From positions 87,234,001-87,298,000 of the forward strand of contig OZ231127.1 of assembly GCA_965153355.1 (NCBI GenBank): a stretch of 64,000 nt of DNA. Direction: 5' to 3'. The translations under genes were made by a program, and so were the position numbers. The number at the start of each line of letters is the position of its first letter. Positions within the stretch are counted from its first letter, which is position 1. The notes beneath the pieces were generated by a model. That model was not told the DNA's origin and searched no databases. It saw nothing but the letters and a program-made list of their open reading frames with translations. Positions 1 through 11,849 of the stretch are shown piece after piece. Source of the DNA: Flaccisagitta enflata. Taxonomy: Eukaryota > Chaetognatha > Sagittoidea > Aphragmophora.

Positions 1-1300
1 GACAAACAAAGAAAGGGAGAGAATAGAAAACATTAGCAGCCCAAAGGCAACATACGGTCAGTGGTTTGTTCGTAAAGTTGAGGGTAAGCAGGGCAATGGC
101 CCAGAAGGAAAAAAATCTGTTTGTTTGTCCATCTGTTTGTTTGTCCAGGATATTGTTCCCAGGAACAGCGATCTGGATAATGGTGGCAGGATTTGTACCA
201 TTGAAGGCTGAGCTCTGGGTATTAGAGGCCTGAATCTTTGTCTGAAACACCAGGATCTGGGTTGTGAAGGCCAGGATCTGGACATCTGAGGCCAGGTTAA
301 ACGTCCTGGAGAGAAGGATCTTGGTCCTTGAGGACTTGATGTGGGTCTCAATGGACAGGATTTGGATCTTGGAGGCCAGAATATTGATCTTGGGGCCAAA
401 ACGTAGAATTCCAAATTTTCTAGCCAAAATTTAGACCAATTTGCTTGTATTTTGGCCTCTCAGGTCGAGTCAGGGTCATATGGGTCCCAAAAAAGGCGAA
501 GTTCTAAGGCAGGCGTGTATAAAGTTGAGTATTTCCCCCCCCCCCCCTGGTGGGGGGGCAGAGGAGGAAGGAGGCCGATAATGTCAACAGAGTCTTTTTA
601 AGGAACGACTATTGTCTATTGCACATCTTCTACCTCTTAATTTGATTTTTGAAATTTTTATGGTAAGAAAAAGTCACAATCAAGAAATTCTTCGATCAAG
701 TTGTAATATTTGATTACTAACGAAACCCGATTTTGGTGTCATAGTGCAGTTGAAGATGAAGTGAAACATTGATGACTGATGAGTTATCCTTAGCTATGTT
801 TTGTTAAGAACAATAAAATGTTTCCACAACCTCTTCCGTGACGATTGCCACTGCAATCTAGTTTTCTCAGTTTTTGATATTACTAAAATGAATTTTAGCT
901 ATCTTCCTAGGCCGTAAGAATTGATTTAACAGCAGATTATTCTTAGTTGGACATGAATTTGTGTGAAACAAGAAAAAAATCAATTCTTACGGCATGTTTG
1001 GGGGCTGCCCCCTCCCCCTGGGTGGGGGGGAATAAAATCATAGGGTTTGGAAATGGGGAAAAAGATCAAAAGCTTGAAAAAAAAAGAAAATAATTCTTTT
1101 TGAAAATTTAGCACTTTTGGTAGTGCTAAAAGGTAAAATTTGATTACTACAACAAAATTCCACACAATTCAAACTTGTATTATACTGTTTTATTGCTTTG
1201 TGGGGAAGAAAATCAAAGGCAGGGGGAGAAAATCAGAAGCCGCTCAATTATATACACCCCTGCTCTGAGGAGGAGACAGGGGGGGGGGGCGGATAGATGG
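1..1300. repeat. Left copy of a 1.3-kb terminal duplication
   Basis: This stretch reappears in the same orientation at about 61265-62565 with only scattered substitutions and small indels. The shared part starts in an AAACAAAGAAAGGGAG-type sequence, runs through diverged units rich in 'ggcc..gga/tcttgg', and includes a hAT-like MITE. Similarity ends just after the MITE, near a run of G. The duplicated unit is a transposon nest, so a repeat-family relationship is as likely as a segmental duplication. Confidence 0.9.
510..1262. mobile_element. hAT-like MITE, copy 1
   Basis: Terminal inverted repeats: CAGGCGTGTATAAAGTTGAG on the left, and the complement of CAGGGGTGTATATAATTGAG on the right. Flanks TTCTAAGG (502-509) and CTCTGAGG (1263-1270) are a decayed 8-bp target duplication, perfect in the sister copy at 61773. 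An 8-bp duplication and CAGG ends fit the hAT superfamily. It has no coding capacity and includes poly-C/poly-G blocks. Confidence 0.8.
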
Positions 1301-1302
1301 AC

Positions 1303-2240
1303 AGATACAGTATGATGGGAGCAATGACGACCTAGACTGGAGGATAGATTTTAAGTATCCTAATTTCATTTGTATCGCCAAATATTGGAGATCAAGGCTA
1401 ATTAAAGGTTGCTTCATTGAGTGAATGCATTTGAGTCTCTTAACCTCAACTTGTGACTTGACCTCATCAAGACTTCATTTTTCAAGGTTCCAACCAATTT
1501 CATTAGATAGGGCGAAAAATTTTATATAATTTTGAAGAAAAAAAATCAGCTCAATCGGACTATTTTTACAGGTTTTACGACTATCTTTATTAAACAAAAG
1601 TTATGCAAATTAATTTTTGGGCAAAACTTAAAATGACCATAAAACCTGTAAAAATAGACCGATTGAGCTGATTTATTTTTCAAAACCATATAAAATTTTC
1701 AACCCGATCTATTGAGATAGGTTCAGGGGTGTATATTATTGAGTCGCTTTTGATTTTTTTCCCCCCCCTGCCTTTGATTTTCTTCCCCGCGACGCGTCGC
1801 ATCGCGTTTTTATATCCATGATTTTTATCCCCATATAGCAATAAAACTATGTATTTAAAGTTTAAATAGTGTTAAATTGTGTTTTACTAATTGAGTTTTA
1901 TGATTTGGTACTGCCAAAAGTTATATTTTCCCCAAATTTCCTCTTTTTCTCTTTTTTCCCCCTTTGAGTTCCTTCCCCATCTCCAGACCCTTTGATTTTT
2001 TCCCCCCCCCCACTGGGGGAAACTCAAGAATATACAGGCCTGGATAGGTTAGAACTTTAAAAGATGAAGTCTTGATGAGGTCAAGTCGCAAGTTAAAGTA
2101 TGAGAGATGCAAACATTTTCACTCAATAAAACAACCTTTTATTACCCTAGATCTCAAATATTTTATGATACAAACAAAATTAGGGTACCTAAAATCTATC
2201 CTCCAGTTTGGGTCGTCATTGCTCCCATCGTACTGTATAC
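1303..2240. repeat. Large foldback (inverted repeat) interrupted by a MITE
   Basis: The left arm (about 1303-1600) and right arm (about 1630-1723, resuming 2051-2240) are complementary: the arm near 1307 (GATGGGAGCAATGACGACC) faces its near-complement near 2210-2230, and GACTTGACCTCATCAAGACT (1455-1474) faces its complement near 2065-2083. The centre lies around 1610. The right arm was split by the 1724-2042 insertion. It behaves as a foldback-type non-autonomous transposon. Confidence 0.8.
1724..2042. mobile_element. hAT-like MITE, short internally deleted copy
   Basis: Its ends CAGGGGTGTATATTATTGAG and the complement of CAGGCCTGTATATTCTTGAG match the 510-1262 element. It is flanked by a perfect 8-bp target duplication, GATAGGTT, at 1716-1723 and 2043-2050. 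It is inserted in the right arm of the foldback, so it is younger than the foldback. Confidence 0.9.
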
Positions 2241-2432
2241 TCCGTGCTCTATAGAATTTGGTACCCTTTGAGGCCGCTGCCCTAAGAGGGAAGGAAGAGA
2301 TTGCAGAATGCATAGGTAGGCAAGAAATTGGCGGAAAAGAACAGGATAAAAGAAAGCGGGATAGCTCGGCTGAAAAATGGCAGGCTTAGTCGACTGTGGG
2401 CGGATTTGATAAGGGCAGAGAAAGTGCATAAG

Positions 2433-2740
<308 letters not shown>

Positions 2741-2753
2741 TCATAGGGATGTA

Positions 2754-2951
2754 GATGATGATGATGATGATGATGACGATGATAATGACAGTGACAATGA
2801 AAATGATAATGTCATTGACCATGAAGATGACCAAGACGATGACAATGACGACAAAAAGGATGACGACAATAATGATGATAACGATGATGATGATGATGAT
2901 GATGATAACAACAACAAGGACGACAAGCGTATCGATGACGATGATGATGAA

Positions 2952-3006
<55 letters not shown>

Positions 3007-3009
3007 TTG

Positions 3010-3100
<91 letters not shown>

Positions 3101-3102
3101 CG
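2754..3102. repeat. (GAT)n microsatellite
   Basis: About 350 bp of GAT/GAC triplets. It is the reverse-complement motif of the neighbouring CAT array, with only a short AT-rich hinge (2730-2753) between them. Confidence 0.97.
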
Positions 3103-3285
3103 ATGAGGTTTATGATGGCGATGGCCGATAACAGAAGCACCCCATAAATTTCCGTTTCCCTTCCATTATTGCCTGGATTACGGACAAGGAAGATAAGATG
3201 GAGACAGAATACATGAAAGATCTGTTTCTTCCCTTTTTACAAGGAGGAAAAGTGGTGAGAACGATGACCTCTTGGTTGTGGACGA

Positions 3286-3298
3286 AGATGATGACGAC

Positions 3299-3351
<53 letters not shown>

Positions 3352-3415
3352 CGACGATGACGATGACGAAGACGAAGACGAAGACGAAGACGAAGACGAA
3401 GACGACGACAACAAC
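3286..3415. repeat. (GACGAT)n/(GACGAA)n array
   Basis: Regular GAC-GAT hexamers change to GAC-GAA before an AAC run. The sequence continues at 3773 in the same style, so the SINE between them landed inside one larger array. Confidence 0.95.
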
Positions 3416-3456
3416 AACAACGGTAAAATCAACGCCGCCGACGACGACTATGACCT

Positions 3457-3759
3457 GGGGCGCGTGGTGGCCGAGTGGTTACGGCTCTTGCCTTCGGTTT
3501 CGAAGGTCACGGGATCGATCCCCGTCTGCGTTCCCCGCTCAGACGTAGCATTGCTAGTGTAGCGTATGTTTATGATTGAAATAAAGCTTCCCTTACGGTT
3601 GAAGCAGACAACAATTTGACACGACATTGATAGGAGTTTTACACAAAAAGATCCAATGGCATGGCCCAATGTGGTGGATTGCATGGCCTCTCTGAAAATC
3701 AGATGCCACATTCATGCTCATCTCGCCCGGGTAGACTCCCCCGGTTAACAACAACAACA
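3457..3759 (+). mobile_element. tRNA-derived SINE with (AAC)n tail
   Basis: The 5' head resembles a tRNA: an A-box-like TGGCCGAGTGG at 3468-3478 and a B-box-like GATCGATCC at 3513-3521 are about 35 nt apart, as in a Ser/Leu-type tRNA with internal pol III promoter. A non-tRNA body of about 220 bp follows, ending in CCCCCGGTTAACAACAACAA. A perfect 13-bp target-site duplication, ACGACTATGACCT, flanks it at 3444-3456 and 3760-3772. This shows retroposition into the GAC/GAT array. It is a SINE, not a functional tRNA gene, because the acceptor stem is incomplete. Confidence 0.85.
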
Positions 3760-3772
3760 ACGACTATGACCT

Positions 3773-4445
3773 CTTGGATGTGGACGACGATGACGAAGCC
3801 GATGGTAACGATGACGATGACGACGACGACAACGACGCTGACAATGACAACGACGAAGACAATGAAGTCGACGATAACCATGAAGACGATGACGACAATG
3901 ACGACAATGATGAACACGACGTCGATGATGATGACGCTAAGAAAAATGACAAAGACGACGACGATGAAGACGGCGTCGCTGATGATGACGATGATGATGA
4001 TGACGATGACGAAAGATGACGACCATGACGACCATGACAATGATGATGAAGTGAGAAGAAGACGATGACAATGACGACGATGAAGACGATGACGATGACA
4101 GCGATGACAACTATGATGACAATGAAGGTGACGATGATGATAATGACGACGATGACGACGCTGACGACGGCGACAACAATGACGATGATGACAACGATGA
4201 CGTTGACGATGACAAAATGTCGATGGTGGCTAAGTGTCCAAAGTGGATGATGAAAATGACGCCAACATAAAACCTTGAATGACACAAACTGGACACTTCC
4301 GGTTTTGTGGGATAAAGAAGAACACAGAAGACGACGACGACGGCGTGGGGACTATGACGACAATGAATACGATGACGACGGTAACGATGACGATGACGAC
4401 GAAAACGACGACGATGACGACGTTAATGACGTTGATAACGGAATG
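3773..4445. repeat. Imperfect GAC/GAT/GAA triplet array
   Basis: Degenerate purine-rich triplets give Asp/Glu-rich readings on one strand and Val/Ile/Ser-rich readings on the other. There are no domain motifs or splice structure. It is interpreted as a decayed microsatellite. Confidence 0.85.
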
Positions 4446-4622
4446 GCCGTCGTCTAGAAGGAAGAAGCCCGAAATATATTCCGGCGCACACATGGTGCCC
4501 AGACTGACAGCCTCATGGTGATGATGACTGGCTCTAAAATGCGCCTTTCTTCCCGTTCCTTTCCTTCCTTTCCTTCCTACGCCGCTGCATAGGCTGAAAA
4601 AGAAGAATATGGTTGAGGGGAT

Positions 4623-4813
<191 letters not shown>

Positions 4814-4846
4814 TCTGATGAGTGAGGACAGTGACAGAAATAGAAA

Positions 4847-5072
4847 ACAAGGCCAGATACACGGCTAACCCAGTCGCGTGCGGGTGGACAGGGGCCGTAT
4901 TTTAGGTCACTTGACCAATCGGGCATGAGCAGTGAGGCCAAAGACCGCAAAAACCCGAAAAAGGAAAGTGTGACAGACCGACAAACTGACGGACTGACGG
5001 ACCAACGGACGGACGGACCGACGGACGGACCGACAAAGCAGGGTGTAGAGTCGCGTAGCACGCGACTAAAAA
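4847..5072 (+). mobile_element. HINE/Helentron-like element, AGTCGCGTGC subfamily
   Basis: Starts ACAAGGCCAGATACACGG, then the subterminal tag AGTCGCGTGC (4872-4881), a short core, a variable GACGGACC tandem block, and a 3' hairpin AGTCGCGTAGCACGCGACT (5049-5067) followed by AAAAA. The 3' strand of the hairpin is complementary to the 5' tag over 10 nt. This layout (subterminal inverted repeat, core, tandem repeats, 3' hairpin) is that of Helentron-associated non-autonomous elements. Confidence 0.7.
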
Positions 5073-5968
5073 CCCAAATACTTGATCGAAATCGTCCCTC
5101 TACCTTCAATATTGATAAAAACTTACATATACTAACATACAAACAACCGATTGTAGATTTTTTCACTTATGTTCATCCCACTTACGTTTATGGTATTCTC
5201 GTTGCTCATGCTCATGGTGCTTATAGCTGTGAACTTCATCACAGACTCAAATTAGATTTAAGCGACTGCACTAGATTTCAGCAGTGGAAGAACAAGCCAA
5301 AGATCACTCTATGGATTTTACAGAGTGATCATGGTCTATAGCGGATTCCATGAATCAAGCAAACCACCCTTCCAGGTGCTGGAATTGTACGAAGGCCACA
5401 GTCTTGGCACTGATATTTCACCAGTCTCTCGGGACTAGTAAAAGCGAATCAAGCCTGAAGTGTGGCGGCAGAACGTTGGCCCAAGATGCCGCAGTGAGGA
5501 AGAATTAATAAGATTAATGTTTCATGAAGATTTACCTTCCTAGTTTATAGCCGATCTATCTTCATGGTTCGGTTAAATTTTTCATAAAAATGATACTCGA
5601 ACTCCGTTTTCATCCTTATGCAAGGAACTATTGCAATTATTTTTTAAATACCAAATTGTTGTAATTCTATGTTGTGTCATTTGGCAGAAGGGTATTTATT
5701 CAACTGCATTATGCAAATCAGGTTTTGAAAGCAAAGATTATTATCACCGTCATTTTCATGTCTAACCTATTCCTTCTTTTCCTTTCTACTCTTTTTCTCC
5801 TGAGAAAAACTCAATCTACACTATGTGCGTGTTGTCCCGACATGAATAAAAGCTCCTAAGATTATTGAATACATAATCTAAAACTGAATGCATCTCTATA
5901 TCACATGAAATAAAGAAAAGTCTCACAAGTTTCAAAATTGAAATGATTTTAATCGAAAAATAAAACTA
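5073..5968. other. No gene recognised
   Basis: AT-rich unique sequence with no long frame, splice-supported exon, repeat array or RNA signature that I can identify. Confidence 0.5.
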
Positions 5969-6507
5969 ACAGGGTGTGCAAAATTATCCGGACATGGCAG
6001 TTATTTTTATCACAAATGCTGTTTAAACAATGATTTTTGAAAGCATGAAGGGTAGATATGAAAAAGTATTCTTTTTAGCATTTACAACTAAATTTCTCAA
6101 AGAGAAAGAAAGCAGAAATAAAGCTTTTCAGGTAAATTTGACTGAGATAAAACACACCTTAAAAAAAGCTGAAATTCTGTTATTAGTTTTTCTTGCCCTT
6201 TAAGCCTAGTTCATTTGCTTTCATGTGCTCAATTGATATTGATTTAACTGACCTTCCTCAGCAGAATACAAGAATTTATGATTTTGTAACCTTTTTTCCC
6301 ACGAAATAAAATCCTGTCAAAATCTAAATCTTTGCTTCAAATCATTTAACTCCTACAGTGACAAGGGATTTAGAAAAGACCTGCAATCAATTCTTGCTTC
6401 TGATATGACTCGCTGGGGTACTCTGGCTCAAATTTCATAGTGCTGGATCACTTTCAAGTATGGTTTTCTTTCTATGAAGCAAGTCCGGATAATTTTGCAC
6501 ACCCTGT
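5969..6507. mobile_element. TIR MITE, mariner-like ends
   Basis: Terminal inverted repeat ACAGGGTGTGCAAAATTATC at the left and its complement at the right, about 25 bp near-perfect, flanked by TA on both sides (5967-5968, 6508-6509). The TA duplication and ends fit Tc1/mariner-type transposition. The interior has no transposase. Confidence 0.85.
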
Positions 6508-6829
6508 TATAACTTTGATGGATATCCCCAGTAATGAGAGAAAAAAAACTGTTGAGCAGCTTTCCTGCCTAATTTCTGTGACAGCTGGAACACGATGAAA
6601 GATATTGATAAATCCCCAAACGATAATCTATGGAACAAAACGAAAAGCGGTGTTGTAATGTTGTATCTGGACGGATGAACGGACAGGCAATTTCTAAGCA
6701 TGTCAAACAACATGATTACATAAATGCATGTCTGTATAAATGCTTTGGAGAAAGGGAAGGGAAAGGAAGAGGGGAAAGGAAAAAAAAAGAAAAAAAAAGA
6801 CAATTCTTGGAGAATATTACTTTTGACTA

Positions 6830-6961
6830 GGGATGTGGAAGCGGTCGATTTTAGTGCCGCTTCCACCGTTTCCGCTTCCGCTTCCGCTTCCATTTTATAG
6901 TTCAAATACTAGTAGCTATCCCATCCTCTAAAACGGAAGCGGTCAATCGCTTCCACATCCC
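6830..6961. mobile_element. Short TIR MITE (132 bp)
   Basis: Ends GGGATGTGGAAGCG and its complement, with a TA dinucleotide on each side (6828-6829 and 6962-6963). The interior holds a short CTTCCG hexamer run. Confidence 0.8.
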
Positions 6962-7424
6962 TACTTTTGACAGCACTAAATCTTAAAATCTTATTGGTGA
7001 AACACTATTTGACACTTTTTAAACCTAAAATATATTGTTTTATTGCTTTATGGGGATTAAAATCATAGATTTCGGGACAATGTGTTTCGAGAGGGAAATT
7101 GGTAGGTGGGTTGGGGGGGGGGGAGTCATAAGCGGCCCAATTTCATTCATAAAGGGTTCGTTGACATGGACAAGAGAAGACCGACAGAACACGTTTCATA
7201 TGCCATTGGTCAACGTGTTTGAAAGCGTGTTTGAGAGCCTTATTCTAGAGAAAGATTACAAACACGTGTGCGTTTATGCGCGAGCACGATCACAGATAGA
7301 CGCGTCTTGGCGCGTTCGTTTATGTTCCTCTGCGTGCAGGTGATTCGACATGCGTGATTATACACGCAATTTCGATACCTAGAAAAGAAAAAGAAGGAGG
7401 AAGAGGGATAAGGCGAAGAAGAAG

Positions 7425-7670
7425 AATGAGAAGAAGAAGAAGAAGAAGAAGAAGAAGAAGAAGAAGAAGAAGAAGAAGAAGAAGAAGAAGAAGAAGAAGA
7501 AGAAGAAGAAGAAGAAGAAGAAGAGAAAAGAAAAAAAGAAAGAAAAAAGAAAGAAAAAGAAAAAGAAAAAGAAAAAGAAATAGAAAAAGAAATAGAAATA
7601 GAAAAAGAAATAGAAATAGAAAAAGAAAAGGAAAAAGAAAAAGAAAAAGAAAAAGAAAAAGAAAAAGATG
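7425..7670. repeat. (GAA)n grading into (GAAAAA)n
   Basis: Pure GAA triplets to about 7523, then hexamers of GAAAAA/GAAATA. The open frames here are low-complexity only. Confidence 0.97.
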
Positions 7671-7775
7671 AATAAAAAAAAGAAAGAAATAGAAAAAGGT
7701 CCTTCTGTAGAGAAAGAAGAAAAAATAGAAGAAGACGATGTTGGAGAAAAAGAGGATGAAGAAGAAAATGAGTAA

Positions 7776-7860
7776 CAAAAAAACAAACAAACAAACAAAA
7801 AACAAACAAACAAACAAACAAACAAACAAACATAAAAAACCAACAAACAAACAAACGAAC
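7776..7860. repeat. (AAAC)n microsatellite
   Basis: AAACAAAC units with a few interruptions. Confidence 0.95.
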
Positions 7861-8449
7861 TCAAAAACAAACAACAAACATAGGAGCAATTCAGCAAACA
7901 AACTATGAAATAACATGATTTGCACCAGGAAGGAGCCGAGACCCTACAGTCATTGAGTTGATTCCAACTCCCAGTGCGCGTGTTTGTGCGCGTGTTTGTG
8001 CGCGTGCGTCTGTTTGCGTGCACGTTTGCGCGTGCGTGTGTTTCCGGGGTCGTGGTGTTGAGATGAGGTGATTCCACGTGCGCGCGTTAACGCGTCAAAA
8101 AATCTCGCGCGCGCTCCTTCGCTCTCTCCAGGATTCAACGTCCCCAACACTCAATCTCAATTTCAGTCTCATGAGCTCATTTTCAAACAATCTAAATCCA
8201 ACAATCTCGTTTCGATTTACAGTTAAATCCCACTTTAATGGATCCTAGAGCAACGGAAATCCGCCTATGAGAGATAAGATATTTTGGTCCCTTTATTTAT
8301 TTTTGCTTTAACTCTCTATGATGGCAATAGTGAAAATTTATCTACAATCAACAAAATATGTTAGTCGCTTTGCATCCGAGTTAAACTGTACACTCTCATT
8401 ATTAGTATCTTGAACTCCTCTTCAAACAGTTTATCACGCGAATAGAAAA

Positions 8450-8655
8450 ACAAGGCCGGATACACGGCTACCCTAGTCGCGTGCAGGTGGGCAGGGGCAG
8501 TATTTGAGTTTCTAGAGCGTTTTGGCAAGTGCATTGAAGCCAAAGACCACAAAAATATATAAAAAAAAGTAAAATGGGGACCGACCAACCGACCAACCGA
8601 CCGACTGACGGACGGACAAAGCGGGGTGTAGAGTCGCGTAGCACGCGACTAAAAA
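8450..8655 (+). mobile_element. HINE-like element, AGTCGCGTGC subfamily
   Basis: Same architecture as the 4847 copy: ACAAGGCCGGATACACGG start, tag at 8475-8484, GACCAACC/GACGG units, and hairpin AGTCGCGTAGCACGCGACT at 8632-8650, then A-rich. Confidence 0.7.
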
Positions 8656-9180
8656 GACGCACCTATTTATTCATTGATAAAAACGATACAAAAAACAATT
8701 TGAACTATTTTTCAGCAAAGTCATTTTTGAAGATTTTCAAAAAATCCTTCATTCTAGACCAACCTCAGGTCTGTATCTCAAACGTTTTAGAAGCAAGAGC
8801 TCTGCAAAGAGAATCACTATTTTGCTAAAATGTATTTTTTACATAGGGACTGCAAAACTTAAATGGGCAATGTTTTCATTAAAGCTAATGCCTTTTCTAA
8901 ACGAAACAAGGCGGACGGATGGGCAGGAGCGGAAAACCTCGAAAAACAGTTTTGTGACCTACGGACCGACAGACCGACGGACCGAAAACTGGCTTATAGA
9001 GTCGCGTGTCCGTGACTAAAAAGATAGCAATACCAGATTGGCACCAAATGAAAGTATGTACTTTCAAAGGGCTTTCAAAATGAAACGGTGTAAGATTTTA
9101 ACTACTTATCTTATGATTCATTAGCAATGTTAGCCATTTAAAAGTGCATCGTTTTTTTTATCCGCGTGGTAAATCTTACG
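8656..9180. repeat. Copy of a 0.4-kb dispersed element, interrupted by a HINE fragment
   Basis: It shares a string of blocks (GACGCACC, CATTCTAGACCAACC, TCTGTATCT, GCTCTGCAAAGA, CACCAAATGAAAG) in the same order as 12385-12801 and about 56145-56520. The HINE-like piece at 8905-9022 interrupts it. Confidence 0.65.
8905..9022 (+). mobile_element. Truncated HINE-like element
   Basis: ACAAGG start and GGGCAGGAGCGG core are present, but the 5' tag is partly deleted (only GGACGG remains). The 3' hairpin AGTCGCGTGTCCGTGACT carries mismatches. Confidence 0.55.
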
Positions 9181-9519
9181 ATGTACTCTCTCAATTTCTA
9201 TCTCGTGATGATCTCACTTGCAAATACAGTATTTCCTGTAAACTAGGAAGGAGGCGGGATGATAAACACTTATCAATTTCATTATCTCATTACTATCTCA
9301 TTTTCAAACAATCTCAATCTCATTCTATCATTTTCAAATGATCTCAATATCAGTCAGATACATACTTGAACAATCTTAAATCATACGTACAATCTTAAAT
9401 CATAATCTCATCATGATCTCATTTTAACTTGAATGAACCTTATTTTTGCGCTTTTCATCTTACTTTCATCATTCCAAAGCAATGGACTGTAACTACGATC
9501 ATGGTTCGACATCATTTTG
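9181..9519. other. No gene recognised
   Basis: AT-rich sequence with degenerate 'tctcaatctcat' tandem units around 9260-9430 and no coding signal. Confidence 0.5.
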
Positions 9520-9775
9520 TTTTTAGTTGCGGACACGCAACTCTATAAGAGGCTTTGTCCGTCCGTCCGTCGGTCCGTCCGTCCGTCGGTCCGTCGGTCC
9601 GTCCATCGGTCCGTCGGTCCGTCCGTCGGTCCGTCCGTCCGTCCGTCTGTCCGTCCGTCCGTCCGTCCGTCCGTCCGTCCGTCCGTAATGATCGAGTCGA
9701 AAAGTGGGAAAACGCGCATTTCCGCCCCTGCCCACCCGTCCGCAACTGGTGGCCGTGCATCCGGCCTTCTTGTTT
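9520..9775 (-). mobile_element. HINE-like element, AGTTGCGGAC subfamily
   Basis: Reverse orientation. The hairpin AGTTGCGGACACGCAACT (9525-9542, plus strand) marks the 3' end; a long (GTCCGTCC/GGTCC)n block follows, and the tag complement GTCCGCAACT (9738-9747) and CCGGCCTTCTTGT mark the 5' end. Relative to the AGTCGCG subfamily the tag base C is T, and both hairpin arms and the distal tag all carry the matching change. Confidence 0.7.
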
Positions 9776-10242
9776 CATCATTGACTACCTTTGCAATGAA
9801 AAAAGAAAGAAAAAAAACCCAAAAAATGTCACTCATTGGATTTTCTTTACGCATACATATCATTTCATGACTGTTTGGTTGGTTTATGTTTACGGGCCAG
9901 GCGGGTCAATTAGATTAGTCCAAATAACTATAACCTACAATACAGTGGAGAACTCAAGGGTTACCGGGTTAGAAGTATTGCAAACAAAGCACGACAAAGC
10001 CTGATACAGATCATGGTTCTACACATATAAAACATGAATAACACGCGTGGTTAACAGAAATAAGAATTGTATTCCGTAGACTACGATAGCTTATGTGAGA
10101 AAAGTATGAGAAAAAAAAATTCGAGCATCGTAAGCGGGGCCGGATTAGATTGTTCCATGACGGTTCTCTACGTGATGAAAAAATGCTGTAAGATGACAAA
10201 AGCGATTTAGTGACTAGTTTTGCATCACTGCAGCATTCGGGT

Positions 10243-10746
10243 GTGTCAAAAAATAAAAAGTATATTTGATCAGATCATCAACATCAGGGAGCGTAAACAT
10301 AAGAATTTTAAGACTTGTAGCGTTTTCATTTTTTCAAATTTCAGTCGTCTTTTGTTTTTTTAGCGCAAGAAAAGATTGTCAAAATTATATATACTTTCAG
10401 AGTCTCCACCTAGTTTTGTTGAAAATAAGACCCAAAACTTCAACAAAGAATATCAAGTTTTATTCCTTATTTTGATTTATGTGAAAAAAAAAACAACTTT
10501 TACCTAACCCCGATTTGAAATCAAACCAAAATATTTAAATAGCTACTTAAATATATTAATGAACAATAATTCCAATATAAAATCAATAACACAGCAATAT
10601 ACAAACTAGCGGCTAAAAAGGGGTTTCGGAAAAAACGGAAGATAAATGAAATTTGAAAAAATAAAACACTAAAGGTCTTAAAATTCTTTTGTTTACACAC
10701 CCTGATGTTGATGATCTGATCAAAGATGATTTTTATTTTTTGACAT
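10243..10746. mobile_element. Foldback/TIR MITE
   Basis: The left end TGTCAAAAAATAAAAAG followed by GATCAGATCATCAACATCAG is mirrored by CTGATGTTGATGATCTGATC and TTTTTATTTTTTGACATA at the right. Complementarity extends inward over GTTTACAC/GCGTAAAC and TTTTAAGAC. No coding capacity. Confidence 0.75.
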
Positions 10747-10897
10747 ACAGGCAAATGGAACGCTAAAAGTGCTTGGAAATAAACTCAAATTCCGAAATTG
10801 AACCCATCCTACCGTGCTTTCAATGATCATGTGAGACAGACCTTTTTTTATTTTTTCCGTATTTGCCTGGTTGTCCAGTGACAATGGCTTGAAAAAA

Positions 10898-10904
<7 letters not shown>

Positions 10905-10991
<87 letters not shown>
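10905..10991. repeat. (GA)n microsatellite
   Basis: A run of GA dinucleotides following an A-rich stretch. Confidence 0.98.
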
Positions 10992-10994
<3 letters not shown>

Positions 10995-11224
10995 CATGGA
11001 TAGAGGGTGCAATTTGCAGGAAATGAAACAGACGCACAATGCAACGACTTATTCTGATCACTGACGTGCAACCGTGCTCTACTCATTGTTGATTCATAGG
11101 TGCAGTGGCTGTCGCGCTGTGCATTGACTGTAATTCTATTTTTTATTTATTTGTTTATTTGTCATTTATCATTATCTATTAATCTATTCATTTATTGATT
11201 TTCTTTTACTTATCTTTTTTTTTT

Positions 11225-11665
11225 GTTCATTTATCCATTTATTCATTCATCCATTCATCCATTCATCCATTCATCTATTCATCCATTCATTCATTCATTC
11301 ATCCATTCATTCATTCATTCATTCATTCATTCATTCATTCATTCATTCATTCATTCATTCATTCATTCATTCATTCATTCATTCATTCAATTATTCATTC
11401 ATTCATTCAATCATTCATTTATTTATTCATTCATTCATTCATTCATTCATTCATTCATTCATTCATTCATTCATTCATTCATTCATTCATTCATTCATTT
11501 ATTCATTTATTCATTTATTCATTTATTCATTCATCCATTCATTCATTCATGCATTCATTCATTCATTCATTCATTCATTCATTTAATTATTCGTTTTACT
11601 ATTCATTCATTCATTCATTCATTCATTCATTCATTCTTACATTTATCTATTTATTCATTCATTTT
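11225..11665. repeat. (TTCA)n tetranucleotide array
   Basis: About 440 bp of TTCA with TTTA and TCCA variants. The 12-bp common period gives long open frames of the type SFIH, which are not coding evidence. Confidence 0.97.
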
Positions 11666-11849
11666 ATTCGTTTTTTCATTTATACGGTAGAGCACCGCTA
11701 TAAGGCATCTAACTAGCGGTCCCATAAAAGATCTTGTAGTTGTTTCTATGATGGCAATAAGGCATCCTCACTATAAGGCATAAAAATCGCCCAGTCCCTT
11801 GAAATACGGTCTAGTGAAGCCCAACTGTGTTTTTGTCTCTTCTTCGTTT

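Larger units (their letters stand above)
85..2283. mobile_element. Composite TIR element (GGGCAGCGGCCCC family) with nested insertions
   Basis: The left end (about 85-110, AGGGCAATGGCCCAGAAGG) and right end (about 2262-2283, CCCTTTGAGGCCGCTGCCC) match, in opposite orientation, the terminal repeats of the elements at 18303-18726 and 22493-22872. The core at about 200-470 has the same kind of 'ggcc...gga' units as the 22.5-kb copy. A hAT-like MITE (510-1262), a foldback (1303-2240) and a second MITE (1724-2042) lie inside it. The ends are diverged, so the assignment is moderate. Confidence 0.5.

Noticed and set aside
3457-3540. Functional tRNA-Ser/Leu gene
   Set aside because: A- and B-box-like motifs are present, but the acceptor stem is incomplete, and the AAC tail plus 13-bp target duplication show it is a SINE head.
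9512-9870. Frames with TDGRTDGRTDG or RPSVRPSVRPSV repeats here and at 18.3, 25.4 and 43.3 kb
   Set aside because: These are readings of the GACGG tandem core of HINE-like elements, open on both strands.
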